A stretch of DNA of 64,000 nucleotides from Branchiostoma floridae (lineage: Eukaryota; Chordata; Leptocardii; Amphioxiformes; Branchiostomatidae). Position numbers and translations under genes: made by a program. This document shows, in pieces, positions 21,066-32,416 of the stretch. The notes under the pieces are model-generated. The model had not been told where the DNA came from. It saw only the letters and a program-made list of their open reading frames with translations, and did no database searches. Location: contig NC_049986.1 of NCBI RefSeq assembly GCF_000003815.2, positions 1,263,477-1,327,476 on the forward strand. Direction: 5' to 3'. How positions within the stretch are numbered: position 1 is the first letter of the stretch; every line of letters starts with the position of its first letter.

Positions 21066-21400
21066 ATACACGTGAACAAAATACATAAGTGTACCTTCTC
21101 ATCATGTTCTGCGAAACGTTTTTCTCAGACCAATCTGAGCACAGTTATGAAAACAGGAAGTTTCCAGACTGGTTGCCAGATTACATTACGTGAGAGTATC
21201 CAGTGATATCTGCTCTTTCCTCAAACCAATCTTTTAAGTCTAAAACATGGAACTTTCAGATTAGTTCTCAAATAAAGGAACGTGACAGTATTCGCTGAGG
21301 TCTACTTTGTAATCCTCTCTACAGAGTTTAAAAATGAGTAAGAGACGTCGACTGGCTAATCTTTGTCCTGTAAATGGTGTATACAAAAATAAAAATATAA
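21040..21400 (+). repeat. Dispersed repeat shared with 29920-30260
   Basis: Blocks aaaatacacgtgaac, cagaccaatctgag, cagattacattacgtgag, tctctacagagtttaaaaa and ctgtaaatggtgtata occur in the same order at 29920-30260, with scattered substitutions. Confidence 0.8.
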
Positions 21401-21947
21401 AAATATCTAACGGTTGTATTTCTACATGTGCGTTAATGGAGAGCGTTTTATGATCCTAACATTACCAGACTGGGAATAATAAAAATGTATTTAATGTGGC
21501 TCTGCCTTAACTAGTTGTATGCTCTAAACCAGCCCCTGACGTGTCTAAGGCGTCTACAAAATTGTGCGTGGGTAGACAAGCAGACATATATATGCAATTT
21601 CATTTACTACTTTTCTGTCTGAGTAGATGTTTCAAATCAGGAGGTCTCCAAATTGGTTCTGTGATTACAATACGTGATGGTACTCAGCCTGTAGTCAACA
21701 GTGCAAGATATATAATCAGGCATGAGATACCGTCTTGAGCACGGCAGACATACGTACAGCATGTATGATACACACACGACGCTAATATATTTGCTGAAGA
21801 CAGTTTCAAGATCGCACAGTACTTACTTAACCTGCTTTTCAAGGCGATGCGGAGCCCTACATATATATATCTGAGCATTTGAAGCAAACTCGTGGCGTGT
21901 ACGTATCTCTTTCTGACCAGGTGGAACTGAGGACAACTCGTACAGAC

Positions 21948-23874
21948 ATGAAAGAAAGTGGACTGCTGTTGCTCCTTACTTTGATACGTCTGTGGTCAGG
22001 TTGTGCTTGCCGGCTACGTGTAGCATACACTATTTGTCATACTTCGGGACATCGATAGTTCACTGTTACAATACAAACCTTACGGCGATTCCTGACGACA
22101 TCCCGGCCAATGCTGACAGCTTTACCTTGTCCAGTTCATGTAGCATCGGGAACGTATCATATCTTCCACCACTACCGCGGCTGCGTGCCCTGGAACTATA
22201 TAGGAACTGTATAGATTATTTTTGCTGGATGTCTTTGCGTGCGCTGCCAAATTTAGAATCTCTTTGTCTCCCGGGAAACCGACTTCGGTACGTGAAGCTG
22301 GACACCGTCATTGAGCATCTCCCGAAGCTGAAAGAAGTTGACCTACGTTTCAACAAATTGGCGTCGTTCTCTGAGTACGAGCTCGGGCGGCCACAAGTCA
22401 TCGATACACTTATCAACGATAACCCATTTCACTGTGACTATGCCCTCAACTGGCTGATTGTCAAGATGGCGTGTTTACGGGACTGTAAGGGGAAAGAACG
22501 ACAGAACTCCTGTTGTTCTCGCTGTTCAGCTTGTTTTCTCGTCAGAAGCCTAAAAATGGGCGCTCATGTCTGCTCCAGTCCGCGTGAACTGAATAAGCTG
22601 CGTTTGTCCAACGCGCTCGTGACTGCCAAACTGACGGGCTGTGAGACACACCGCCCCACCACAGAACCTACAGCGATACCGGTGACTTCAGTCGTGTTTC
22701 CTTCAGATGGGACTCAGACCAAGCGTCAGCTGCAGCGCAACGAAACTTCTCTGTCCACGATGCAGACAGGCTCTGCACAGACCGCGACTTCTTCTCTGAA
22801 CGCCACGGACACGACGCGTCAAAACAACTACCAGTTTTGTACAACCCCGTCTCTGCAACTGGTACTTTCTTGGCTATAGCTATCGTACTCTGCCTCGTAC
22901 TCAGACGGTACTACGTTAAAATCAACAACTCCCCGGGAGCTGTCAATCACGGACACCAGCCTGTCAATCAAACTACACCACCGATAGTAAACCACGAATA
23001 TCCTACAGGAGCTTTGGATGGCGGGAATTCGGCAGTCATGGACGGAAGAGAAAGTACAGCATCAACAACAATCCACACTTACGAAAATCCTACAGGAGAT
23101 TTGTATGGCGGGAATTCGGCAGTCATGGACGGAAGAGAAAGTACAGCATCAACAACAATCCACACTTACGAAAATCCTACAGGAGATTTGGACAGCGGGA
23201 ATTCGGCAGCCATGGAAGAAAGAGAAAGTACAGCACCAACAACAAACCGCACTTACGAAAATCCTACAGGAGATTTGGATGGCGGGAATTCGGCAGTCAT
23301 GGACGGAAGAGAAAGTACAGCATCAACAACAATCCACACTTACGAAAATCCTACAGGAGATTTGGACAGCGGGAATTCAGCAGCCATGGACGGAAGAGAA
23401 AGTACAGCACCAACAACAAACCACACTTACGAAAATCCTACAGGAGATTTGTATGGCGGGAATTCGGCAGTCATGGACGGAAGAGAAAGTACAGCATCAA
23501 CAACAATCCACACTTACGAAAATCCTACAGGAGATTTGTATGGCGGGAATTCGGCAGTCATGGACGGAAGAGAAAGTACAGCATCAACAACAATCCACAC
23601 TTACGAAAATCCTACAGGAGATTTGGACAGCGGGAATTCGGCAGCCATGGAAGAAAGAGAAAGTACAGCACCAACAACAAACCACACTTACGAAAATCCT
23701 ACAGGAGATTTTGATGGCGGGAATTCGGCAGTCATGGACGGAAGAGAAAGTACAGCATCAACAACAATCTACACTTACGAAAATCCTACAGGAGATTTGG
23801 ACAGCGGGAATTCAGCAGCCATGGATGGAAGAGAAAGTACAGCACCAACAACAAGCATATACTCTATTGAATGA
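21948..23874 (+). CDS. LRR transmembrane receptor with repetitive tyrosine tail (two frame breaks)
   Basis: ATG at 21948 gives a signal peptide (MKESGLLLLLTLIRLWSGCA). The ectodomain continues in another frame (from about 21992): an LRR N-cap (CYNTNLTAIPDDIPAN), three or four LRRs (PRLRALELYRNCIDY, PNLESLCLPGNRLRYV, PKLKEVDLRFNKLASF), an LRR C-cap (NPFHCDYALNWLIVKMACL plus a Cys cluster) and a Ser/Thr stalk. At the TTTT run 22835-22838 the sense moves to a third frame with a membrane segment (GTFLAIAIVLCLVL), basic RRYYVK and a cytoplasmic tail of ten 29-residue repeats ending IYSIE. Both breaks would be repaired by one extra base, so they could be assembly errors, polymorphism or real lesions. 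It is a probable surface receptor signalling through tyrosine phosphorylation; ligand unknown. An acceptor-like tctctttctgaccag ends at 21920. Confidence 0.75.
22990..23859 (+). repeat. 87-bp coding tandem repeat, 10 units, in LRR receptor tail
   Basis: Unit consensus is TYENPTGDLDGGNSAVMDG followed by RESTASTTIH, 29 residues with no indels. Nine units carry YENP; the first has HEYP. Two types alternate: A (GGNSAV, TASTTI) and B (SGNSAA, TAPTTN), in the order A A B A B A A B A B. Each unit has an EcoRI site (gaattc) or one-base variant. Confidence 0.95.
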
Positions 23875-25200
23875 GATAGGGATGGGGGACAGGGGACAGT
23901 CACGAATGAAACACTAGAAAGGCCGACATTTGCTTAAGAGCAAATACAGCATATTTCAGCCATACCCCTTCCCACGCAACATTGGACTGTTCCAAATCAC
24001 CCCTGCGCAAAAATGGAACATCCTCTTAACAGTACATTATCCCCCAAAGTGGACTGGTATTGTGAATTGATTCCAGGTAAAGACAGAGCTTGCTTCTATT
24101 TTTCAGAAAATGACAATAATCACACCTTCCATTCAGAAAATTTTCATCATAACTGAAAATTGTTGAATGACTTCATCATGTAATGTCATTAACAATTTTC
24201 AGTACGATAACTAGGTGTAAGTTTAAAAAAGTATAAGCTCCTTGTGATGTGGGTACATTTATTATTGCAGTGAACTTTTTTTATTCAAGTAGGGCATACG
24301 ATTTAATAATTATCAAGCAGGTGCAGGTACTGTAGGAGCGTTTGTTTTCTTCAAGCTGTAAAACTGTTAAACTGTTTTACTTTGTATGCAATCAGCCATC
24401 GAGCCTATTCTTATTTTAGTTTAACAACTCAGTCCTGCCAGACCCGGAAGATACGATTGAACCTTGTTCGAGGATTTATTTTCGTCTGTCTGGTCAGTCT
24501 GTTCATACCCTGGCGCTGAGAGTGTTTTATTGGGCTGAAACTCTGGCAGTTTAAAGTTACTTACAATTTAAATGTTCAAAGTTTATGTCAAACAACAACA
24601 GCACTAGGAACACATACATTTGCTCTGGAGAAAATACAGCAATTTTCGCAAGTTCCAGTCCAGTGATAGAAATGTGGCCACTATAGACAGGTGGTCACTA
24701 TAGAGAAAAATGCTGATCTATTGACTAGGAGCCATACGTTACACATGATCAGTACACTGATCATTAATCATATAAACATTGCACAGGTAAGCCAATTGTT
24801 TAGATGTACAATTAAGTTCAAATAATTCTGAAGAGAAATATTGATGAGAAAATAATCATTCTCGCCACTGTCTAACTTATAATTACGTATCAAAACTAAA
24901 CGCAGATTTTCTAACTAACGCACCTTTCGCCGACTTCATCAAAGGACCGCCGGCTATCAATCAAACACGGCTGTTGATTAGACTTAGAGTTTCAAACAGT
25001 CATGTGCTGTGTGCCAGTTGACAGCGAACTTCATGCTACGTGATGTTTTACATTGCTTGGACCTTCTTTCCTACAGCGGTGCTTCTACAAAATATTTAGA
25101 CTGTAACACTGAGTCCCACATGTTTTATAGAATAGAATTTGACGCAGAACAGCGTTTTTTGCTGGGTATTTTTCTTGAAACATGTCCGTGGGAATATCAG
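23875..25200. other. Intergenic, no recognised gene
   Basis: 3' flank of the LRR gene, AT-rich, with no clear repeat or coding signature. It may include the LRR 3' UTR. Confidence 0.4.
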
Positions 25201-25216
25201 CGAGGCGGCGACGTAG

Positions 25217-26480
25217 GGATATCAGACCGTCAACAAAAGTCGCACGGCGGCTAACGGCGCAGCGAAGATACTAGCGCTATAAATAAGCGCTTCAACTAAG
25301 GATGGCAACCCGTACAATATTTTTGTATACTGTTGAGCTAAGTAAAGTTTGTTGTTTATGAGGTTTTAGTTGTCTTTGAAGCTTTGACCCGAAATATTTT
25401 AAAGTCAAACTGCTGAAGAGAAGTAAGTGACTGCTACGATTATCGTAGATATGGCCCTAAAAAAACTGATAAAAGAAGCCTTCTCAATAGTCTAAAATGC
25501 AAGAGCTTCCGGGGGGGTTTCGCCCACCTGGGTCTTCCCCCCCCCCCCCCCCCAACAGTGGCCCTGCCCCTGGACCCCGCCAGGGACATTCGGCGGCCCC
25601 TGGACCCCTGTCCGACGCTTTGAAAAAATCCTGGCGAGAAGTCTGTACGGCCTGAGTCTTCAAGTTAACGTATTGTGTGGTCCCGCTTATGAATATTAAT
25701 TAGCCTTCGCTTTCCTCTTCGCTGATTGGCTGAACCATTAATTGAATTAACTCTTCCTGCCGGCTAGACGCAGGTGCAGATGTCGGCTCTGTGGGGTGAA
25801 CGTTCGAAAGGTCATGGCATGGAGAACGAAAGAAAACCAATTTCCCCTAAAAAAAGTGCTGTGATTAAGCCTTATACAGTCCTTTATGCCAAAAATTTTA
25901 CTTGGATCATTTTACCAACTATCTTATGCCTATCTATACCAAATGTTACTCATACCAGGGTACAGGGGTGCAAAATATACCGTTATAAGACCGTCAACAA
26001 CAGTCGCACGGAGCTAACAGCGCAGCGAAAATACCATCGCTAGCGTTTCAACTTCGGATAACAAGTTATAAGTACTGTTGAACTCAGTAACGTTAAAGTT
26101 TGTTTTTAGTTGCCTTTGACGGTTTGACCTGAAATAGTGTTACGCTAAACTCCTGAAGAGAAGTTAAGTGACTGCTGCGATTATCATAGATATGCCCCTA
26201 AGAACTGATACAATATAAAGCCTTCTGAATAGTCTAAAATGCGAGAGCCTTAGGCGGGCTTCGCTCCCCCTGGCGGGAACACTGCTATATACGGGATCAT
26301 GAGGCCCCGCTTATGAATATTAATTAGCCTTTGGCCTCCTCTTCGCTGATTGGCTAGGTCTTTGATTCAATTAACTCTCCGGCTGACGCGCACAGTTGTG
26401 GCTCTGTGCGGGGTCACGAAAGGTCACGTCAGGAGGCCAAAAGAAAAAAATTTCCCCTCAGAAAAGTGCCAAAATTAATC
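25217..26480 (+). repeat. Tandem duplication, ~770-bp period, two copies
   Basis: The block from agaccgtcaacaaaagtcgc (25226) recurs from agaccgtcaacaacagtcgc (25988). Both contain aactgctgcgat-like sequence, then tatgaatattaattagcct and cttcgctgattggct (an ATTGG box near 25728 and 26350), then gaacg/gtcacg-aaaggtca. Copy 1 has a C homopolymer near 25540. Confidence 0.8.
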
Positions 26481-27290
26481 ATTTTAAAGTTGTTTATGTC
26501 AAAAATTTTACTTGAATCTTGTTACCAAGTATCTAATGCCTATCTATACCAAATTTCAGGTCATTTAATTGTAATACCAGGTTACAGGAGCCAAAAGTGT
26601 CCTTTTTTGGTCAAAAATTGGCCAAAAATCGCAAAAATAAGCATTTTCTTGGACTGTACACCAAAAGTGTTATTGAATTTATATGAAGGGATTATCAAGG
26701 CACATCTGTGTCAAATTTCAGCTCATTCGGTTGCAATACCAAGGTACAGGAGCCAAAAGTGTCCTTTTTTGGTCAAAAATTGGTCAAAAAATCGCAAAAA
26801 TAAGCATTTTGTTGTACTGTACACCAAAAGTGTTATCGAATTTATATAGGGGCATTATCAAGGCACATCTCTGTCAAATTTCAGCTCATTTGGTTGTAAT
26901 ACCAGGGTACAGGGGCCAAAAGTGTCTTTTTTTGGTCAAAAATTTGTCAAAAATCGCAAAAATAAGCATTTTGTTGTACTGTACACCAAAAGTGTTATCG
27001 AATTTATATGGGAGCATTATCAAGGCACATCTCTGTCAAATTTCAGCTCATTTGGTTGTAATACCAGGGTACAGGGGCCAAAATATACAGTTTTGGTCTA
27101 AAATTGACCAAAAAATCTCAATAAAATCATTTTAGAGGCAAATATGAAAAAACTGAGAAAAAAGCATCAAGGTATTGGCCCATTCTACCCCTGTGCCAAA
27201 TTTCAGGTCATTCGGTCCAGGAACGGCGGAGATGAATCACTTTGAAGATTTGACAGGAGAAAGAAAGAAAGAAAGAAAGAAACATTACGA
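26480..27290 (+). repeat. ~162-bp tandem repeat ending in (GAAA)n
   Basis: acaccaaaagtgttat recurs at 26658, 26821 and 26983. Each unit also carries caaatttcagctcatt, ataccagggtacagg and aaaatcgcaaaaataagc. The block ends with a (GAAA)n microsatellite at 27259-27285, typical of a retroposed tail. Open frames of up to 150 codons across it are repeat artefacts. Confidence 0.85.
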
Positions 27291-27337
27291 ATACAATATA
27301 TTTCACCATACTATGTATGGCTGAAATATAATAACCT

Positions 27338-27731
27338 ATGGCGTCGGCACCAAAGATAGACCATATCTACTCTACCGAAGAAGAGGTGGATACATGTACA
27401 ACAACAAACGAGCTCTACTCTATTGACGAACTTCAATGTTTGGATAATCGAACAGAAACACAGAAACAACAGCAACCAATCTACTCTACTGAAAGTTTGA
27501 CTGAACATCCGGCTGTCCCAGATTAGTCGAGCTCTACAAGGATTGACAGGACTCTACCATCTAGTCTGTACACGTCACCAACAGTCAACTCTGCAGGCAC
27601 AGATGGTGCATTGTAGTGACCTATACATGAACATAGCGCCAAAGCAGGACATACAGAACCCTTGGAGAGCTTCGGAAGAAAGGTTCCAGTACACCACCAG
27701 AATTATACTAACATGTACGAACGAAACATGA
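27338..27731 (+). pseudogene. Tyrosine-rich receptor tail remnant (LRR-type)
   Basis: Frames encode DHIYSTEEE, NELYSIDEL, QPIYSTES, then (other frames) SSLYTSP and DLYMNIAPKQ. The DNA around LYSIDE (caacaaacgagctctactct, then attga) resembles the very end of the LRR gene (caacaagcatatactctatt, then gaatga), so this looks like the tail of a paralogous receptor. Stops and frame changes interrupt it and no LRR or membrane exon is attached. It could instead be an isolated exon. Confidence 0.4.
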
Positions 27732-29080
27732 CATTTAGTGAGCACCAGGACAAAGAGCTTCTACAGAAACTCATCAAATTCCAATAGTAACAACCGAGAA
27801 TAAAGGACTAGAGCTTCTACACAAACAAAGGGCTTTGTGATCAAACACATATTGGACGCCGCCGCCTGTCACACATTGGGCCTCTGGGTTCAGGACTGCA
27901 AAAATAACACTTTGGAAGACCGGGATGTCTAGGTGGAAGGACCCTACGTAAATCTCAATCATAGACATTATTGCCATATAGAGAGAGAGCCAGTGTAGTT
28001 CTTACAGTACTGCGAACAGGTAACAACATACGGACAGTCATGGTATAAGCTATTCAACATTTATCAGACATATTTAGCACCAAGGACAGACCCAAAGTGA
28101 CCTACGACATGGCATTCCTTTAAAACGTCGCCTTTACAAGGTTAACTGAACCCAATTACAGCATACATGAATAGTATTCAGTGACTTTTCCTTTCTTCTG
28201 TTCAATGACAACATTAGTCTTTTCTTATCTTTAGCAAGCCTTTTCTGTTTCTTATTGATATAGTCTGTAGGCTATAGTGTCTCTTTTCCGAGCCTAGCAA
28301 CCTTTCTTACTTGATACACAATACTTTTACTTATGGCACGCCTGAAAAAGTGAGATTAATGATCACAAACTGTGACGTAATGTTTATTTTATTACACCAC
28401 ACTGATGTAACTGAGTCAAGTGTGTTTGTTGAGTGCTGTGAATGAAAACGTATTGTTTTGAGTAGGGCTCTGTTTAAAATTGGAGTTACTAATTAAAGAG
28501 ATTAGCGAAACGTGAAACTACATTTAGTGGCAATGGTTTTCTGTAATGGCAAAGTAACAGTTCTATATATCTAGAACGTTTAAGGTGATAGAAAACAAAC
28601 TGTCGATAGGGCATTCGTTTACACGGACGTAATCATACCCGACATGCAATTGCTTACCAACCTTTTCGACAGTAGGACAAGACAAGACAAAACATAATGG
28701 CTAGAATCGAGTGTTGTTTAATCACACGTTTACTTTTATCGCCATGGTGTTAAGGAGGAAGAGGAATGATTAATTGTATCCGTTATTATGAAAATGAATA
28801 GACTGCACGTTTCACAAAAGCCTACTGTATGTATTCTTTTACTAACGCTGCACTTAACAATCTTCGCAAAATTAATAGCAGTATACAAGAGAAAATCATA
28901 TTGAGTATGACTGGGGCATACATTGGCCACCTTTCTATGTGCTGCCACCATGCGGAACCTAACGGCGAAGCATAGGTTTGACTTATTTTGCACTGATCCA
29001 GTCTGATGGTGAAGAAGATGATAAAATTAACAGAAGGGACAAATGGGCGGGTGGCAACATGGAGGCATTCATATACGGAA
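27732..29080. other. Intergenic, no recognised feature
   Basis: No family-level coding signal on either strand. An 85-codon minus frame at 28736-28993 has no recognisable motif. Confidence 0.4.
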
Positions 29081-29085
29081 CAACT

Positions 29086-29350
29086 TAAAAGCGTCGACTT
29101 GCGAGACAGAACACAAGTGTTGATGTCAAGTGTCCACGGCAGCCTAAAAGTGTTCTTTTGTGCGACAGCCTAAGACTGTTAGCTGGTGGGACAGCCTAAA
29201 ATTGTTCATGGGGGGGACAGCTTAAGCATTTATGGAAAGTTGGGGGGGGGGGGCAAAAATAAAAGTGTTGATTGTTGGAACAACTGAAAAAAAGTTATTG
29301 ATGGATGACACACATTAAAGCGTCGAAATTCCAGGACAGAACAAAACAGA
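29086..29350. repeat. Degenerate 26-bp minisatellite
   Basis: gacagcctaaaa-type units recur at about 29138, 29164, 29190 and 29216 (cctaaaagtgtt, cctaagactgtt, cctaaaattgtt). It is bracketed by taaaagcgtcgactt / ttaaagcgtcgaaatt and includes a G12 run. Confidence 0.65.
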
Positions 29351-29689
29351 GATACTGACATTTCCCTCGATTACATGATCCATAAAATGGCGATAAGTTT
29401 TTAAAATTCGGTGGACACAGTTAGATCGCTTAATACTTTATAGTTATGCCACAAAATGTTTGTTCTTCCCAAGTGAGATTTCCCCCATATCATTAGATAG
29501 TGTTTGCTTTTAACATTCATAAAGCAGACCAGCCAATATGCTTACAGGCGCATGGGCCCATACCGCAAAGTGCAAATTACCGGTGATAGAAGAACTGCGT
29601 CTAATTCATAACGGAATTAAGTTCGAATGGGCAGATCGACAGCCCCCTGACATCTACGGCAATCCTGTTGCCAGTAATGATCATAGCGT

Positions 29690-29745
29690 TTGTCAGGGAC
29701 GTCCCTCGGATAGGATGATATATGGTGGTCCCGTTTCATAAGGAA
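29690..29745 (+). repeat. SINE core fragment
   Basis: gacgtccctcggataggatg, then gtggtcccgt, matches the body of the SINE at 30431-30470 (ccgtcccttggataggacgt, then ggaggtcccgt). Confidence 0.55.
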
Positions 29746-30269
29746 ACCTGGTGAGGCAGTATATCGAGCATGCGATACAAACAAAGCATATTAACATCAG
29801 ACTAGCATTCCCCCTTTTTGATGCATTTTTGTGTATATTTGTGTCCATTTATGTTTAAACAAATTGACAAGAACACGTTTAATCACTACATAAGAAGAGA
29901 GGCATACGTCGGCAAAGAAGAAGACACACCGAACGCACTGCTGAAAATACACGTGAACGAAATACAAGTGTTTATCTCATCATTGTTCTCCGATACGTTT
30001 TTCACAGACCAATCTGAGTATAGTTTAAAAAAAGGGCCATTCCAGACGGGTTGACAGATTACATTACGTGAGGGTATCCAGTGGTGTCTGCTCTTTCCTA
30101 AAACCAATCTTCCAAGTGTAAAATATGGAATTTTTAGATTGATTCTCAGATAAAAGAACACGACAGTATCCGTTGCTACTTCTCTACAGAGTTTAAAAAC
30201 GCTCGAGTAAGAGAGGTCGACTGACGAATCGTTGCCCTGTAAATGGTGTATATAAGAAATAAAAAGAGA

Positions 30270-30615
30270 TCGTGTGGCACAGCGACAGCGTGTTTACCTC
30301 GGGACCGAGAGGTCTCGAATTCGAATCCGGCTGCCATGTCACCGAACATGTGCGTTAGGAAAGAAACTCACTTTACACGACTTTCCTCACTTCAGTCAGG
30401 TAAAAAATGAGTACCTAGTTTCGGCTAGGGCCGTCCCTTGGATAGGACGTTAAATGGAGGTCCCGTGTCTGGTAATAGTCATACACGTAAAAGAACCCGC
30501 TGCACTTATCGAAAAGAGTAGGGGTCCTCCCGCGGTGTAAGTGGATCATACCATTCCGGATAAATGGGGTAGGGAATTTCCCGAGCAGTATCGTAACCAG
30601 TTCTTCGCCCAATGA
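30270..30615 (+). mobile_element. tRNA-derived SINE
   Basis: The head resembles a tRNA: A box tggcacagcgacagc (about 30275), B box aattcgaatcc (about 30318-30328). The body has the ggataggacgttaaatggag core seen in several marine-invertebrate SINEs, then acgtaaaagaaccc. RNA polymerase III transcription is inferred from the boxes. The 3' boundary is approximate. Confidence 0.7.
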
Positions 30616-30984
30616 GTCAGTTAGTTGAACTTGCTGAAGCTCGATGTTTCTGACTTAGGAGAAGAGATGCCTCCACCGTGAGCGTAGGTCAGTGCCTAGA
30701 AGTGGTCAATGGCCTTGCACTGAGCAAACTCGTTAAAAACAGGCACTTGCAACTAGCCTTGGCAGTTCAGTTACCAAACGATAGGCTGGAAACAAGGCGT
30801 TCTTACATTTCTTAAAGTGAGCGTTCGCCGAACTCCACAAAACGGTATAACTACCAACAAGCAACATGTGCAGTAACTATGGCTATGCATTCAGGTGCAA
30901 ACGTTTCATATTACGACAGGTCGTTTTTGGTCTGGTTATTTGCACAAGTAGACGAAACACCACGACAAGGCAGTTCCATGTACT

Positions 30985-31117
30985 CTCCAAGCAGAGGTTG
31001 GTGGAGAAGATTGTACCTTTTTTCTCATATCTCCCGTTCTGTCTGTTGATTGGGGTGTCCCGACATATGAGATATGAGAAAAGGGCCATAGTCTTCCCCA
31101 CCATCCTCTGTTTGGAG
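30985..31117. mobile_element. 133-bp palindromic MITE
   Basis: ctccaagcagaggttggtgg, then ctcatatct, is mirrored by agatatgag, then ccaccatcctctgtttggag. The arms are ~48 bp. CTCCAAGCAGA recurs at 35349, 39867, 44224 and, inverted, near 54223. Confidence 0.8.
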
Positions 31118-31439
31118 AACAGGTTTCATACAGTGTCCCGGTTTCTACTGTTAATAGGTATGTAAAAACGAGCGAGATCTTGTAACGTTTGTTTGTGTTG
31201 AAATCATATGGATTTATTATGTTGTCCAAAATGGAACTTATGTGGTCCCATTTTATGGTTCAGTACGTACACTATCGTGTTAGCAACCCTGATACTCATT
31301 GGCCCAAACCGTGATGATGAATACTAGAAACATCTAAATAAGGAAAACGTCCGTATACTGCGATGTCTTTCTGTCAGTCAGGGTACATACTGGTGCGTCA
31401 TTGAGATATAGAGACATACCAGTCCAACCATACTTTTGA

Positions 31440-32416
31440 GTCATGTTGCCTTTTATTGAAGACATGTTAGTTATTCCGTTGATAATATAGCACATATTCA
31501 TGTCACATGTTCTATTACAGCTAAGTTATCATATTGACAGAGATGAGTTCACGTTAAAATTACGTCATATTTACGAAAAAAATCTCTAGAGAAATTCCAG
31601 TTGTCAGGATGTCGAACAGACAGGAGGTGTCGTGTTTAGGTACTGATTAACGGTCTCAATGGCACATCTCGTGTACACGTAAACTAAATATATCTATCTA
31701 TAAGCAAGCGAGAAAGAGAGAGATAAAAGCGGTACAATGTAATATAACATTACAATACCAACAACCTTCAGGTTTCAAGGACAATATCTTACAATAAGGT
31801 CAATTGTATGTCTATACCAGACAAGTCTATACAGTTAATAACTAAACAGTCCCAGGCAATGTACATGTAAATACATTCTGTATGTTAGCCACACTCAAAT
31901 ATCCTAAAACTTAGGGAGACGCCTACATTCTTCTAACCACCTAACTACGATGACCAGGCGATCTAGTATTCAATACAATGTGAAATAAAGAAGAATGCAC
32001 ACCATTTTCAATGGTTCATTTGGCGGCAATCTTCCCCATGCATGTCGAAACCATGTGCACCACTATTCCTACATTTCAACAACAAAATTGAAGTTGCAGT
32101 CCCAACTTCAGTTAGTGTGATCTGAATGCAATCAAATCACGAGTCTTTCTGTCCTTAATTAAATGTCTTTCTAAACAGCCCGCTGTCATCAAATGCTATA
32201 ATGAAGCATCGGACTTGCGCCAGTGACTGAAACATACACGCGTAAGAATGTTGGTTCGTGGTCTCTGTTTGTACGTACTTGTTTCTTGCGGCCACCCTCA
32301 ACGCAGAACTTGCCTGTAACTATCATATCGGTAGCTTTAAACATTCATTGCTGTGGGTTCGCATGTGGCTCCGGAGATTGTCTGACTAGCGAAAGCTCTG
32401 AGTCTTACTGCATCCT
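31440..32416 (-). other. 3' region of the minus-strand ZNF with poly(A) signal
   Basis: Reverse-complement similarity to the 3' flanks of the plus-strand ZNFs, including TTTATT at 31452-31457 (AATAAA on the minus strand) and the acatgactcaaaagtatggt-like block at 31424-31445. No 62-bp minisatellite follows. At 32340-32430 the minus strand holds a decayed extra finger (YRCKGCSK, stop, LRSHMRTHSN). Confidence 0.6.

Noticed and set aside
23018-23917. 299-codon frame of MAGIRQSW-type repeats overlapping the LRR tail
   Set aside because: Alternative frame of the 87-bp repeat; the TYENP frame joins the membrane segment and has the residue pattern of a cytoplasmic tail.
26406-27135. Two 147-150 codon frames with ISAHLVVIPGY-type repeats
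   Set aside because: Generated by the 162-bp retroposon-like tandem repeat that ends in (GAAA)n; repeats of non-coding type.
30270-30340. Functional tRNA gene
   Set aside because: A and B boxes are present, but the stems look imperfect and the sequence continues into a conserved SINE body, so it is a tRNA-derived SINE head.
30866-31229. Three mirrored ORFs around 31 kb
   Set aside because: They arise from the palindromic MITE at 30985-31117.
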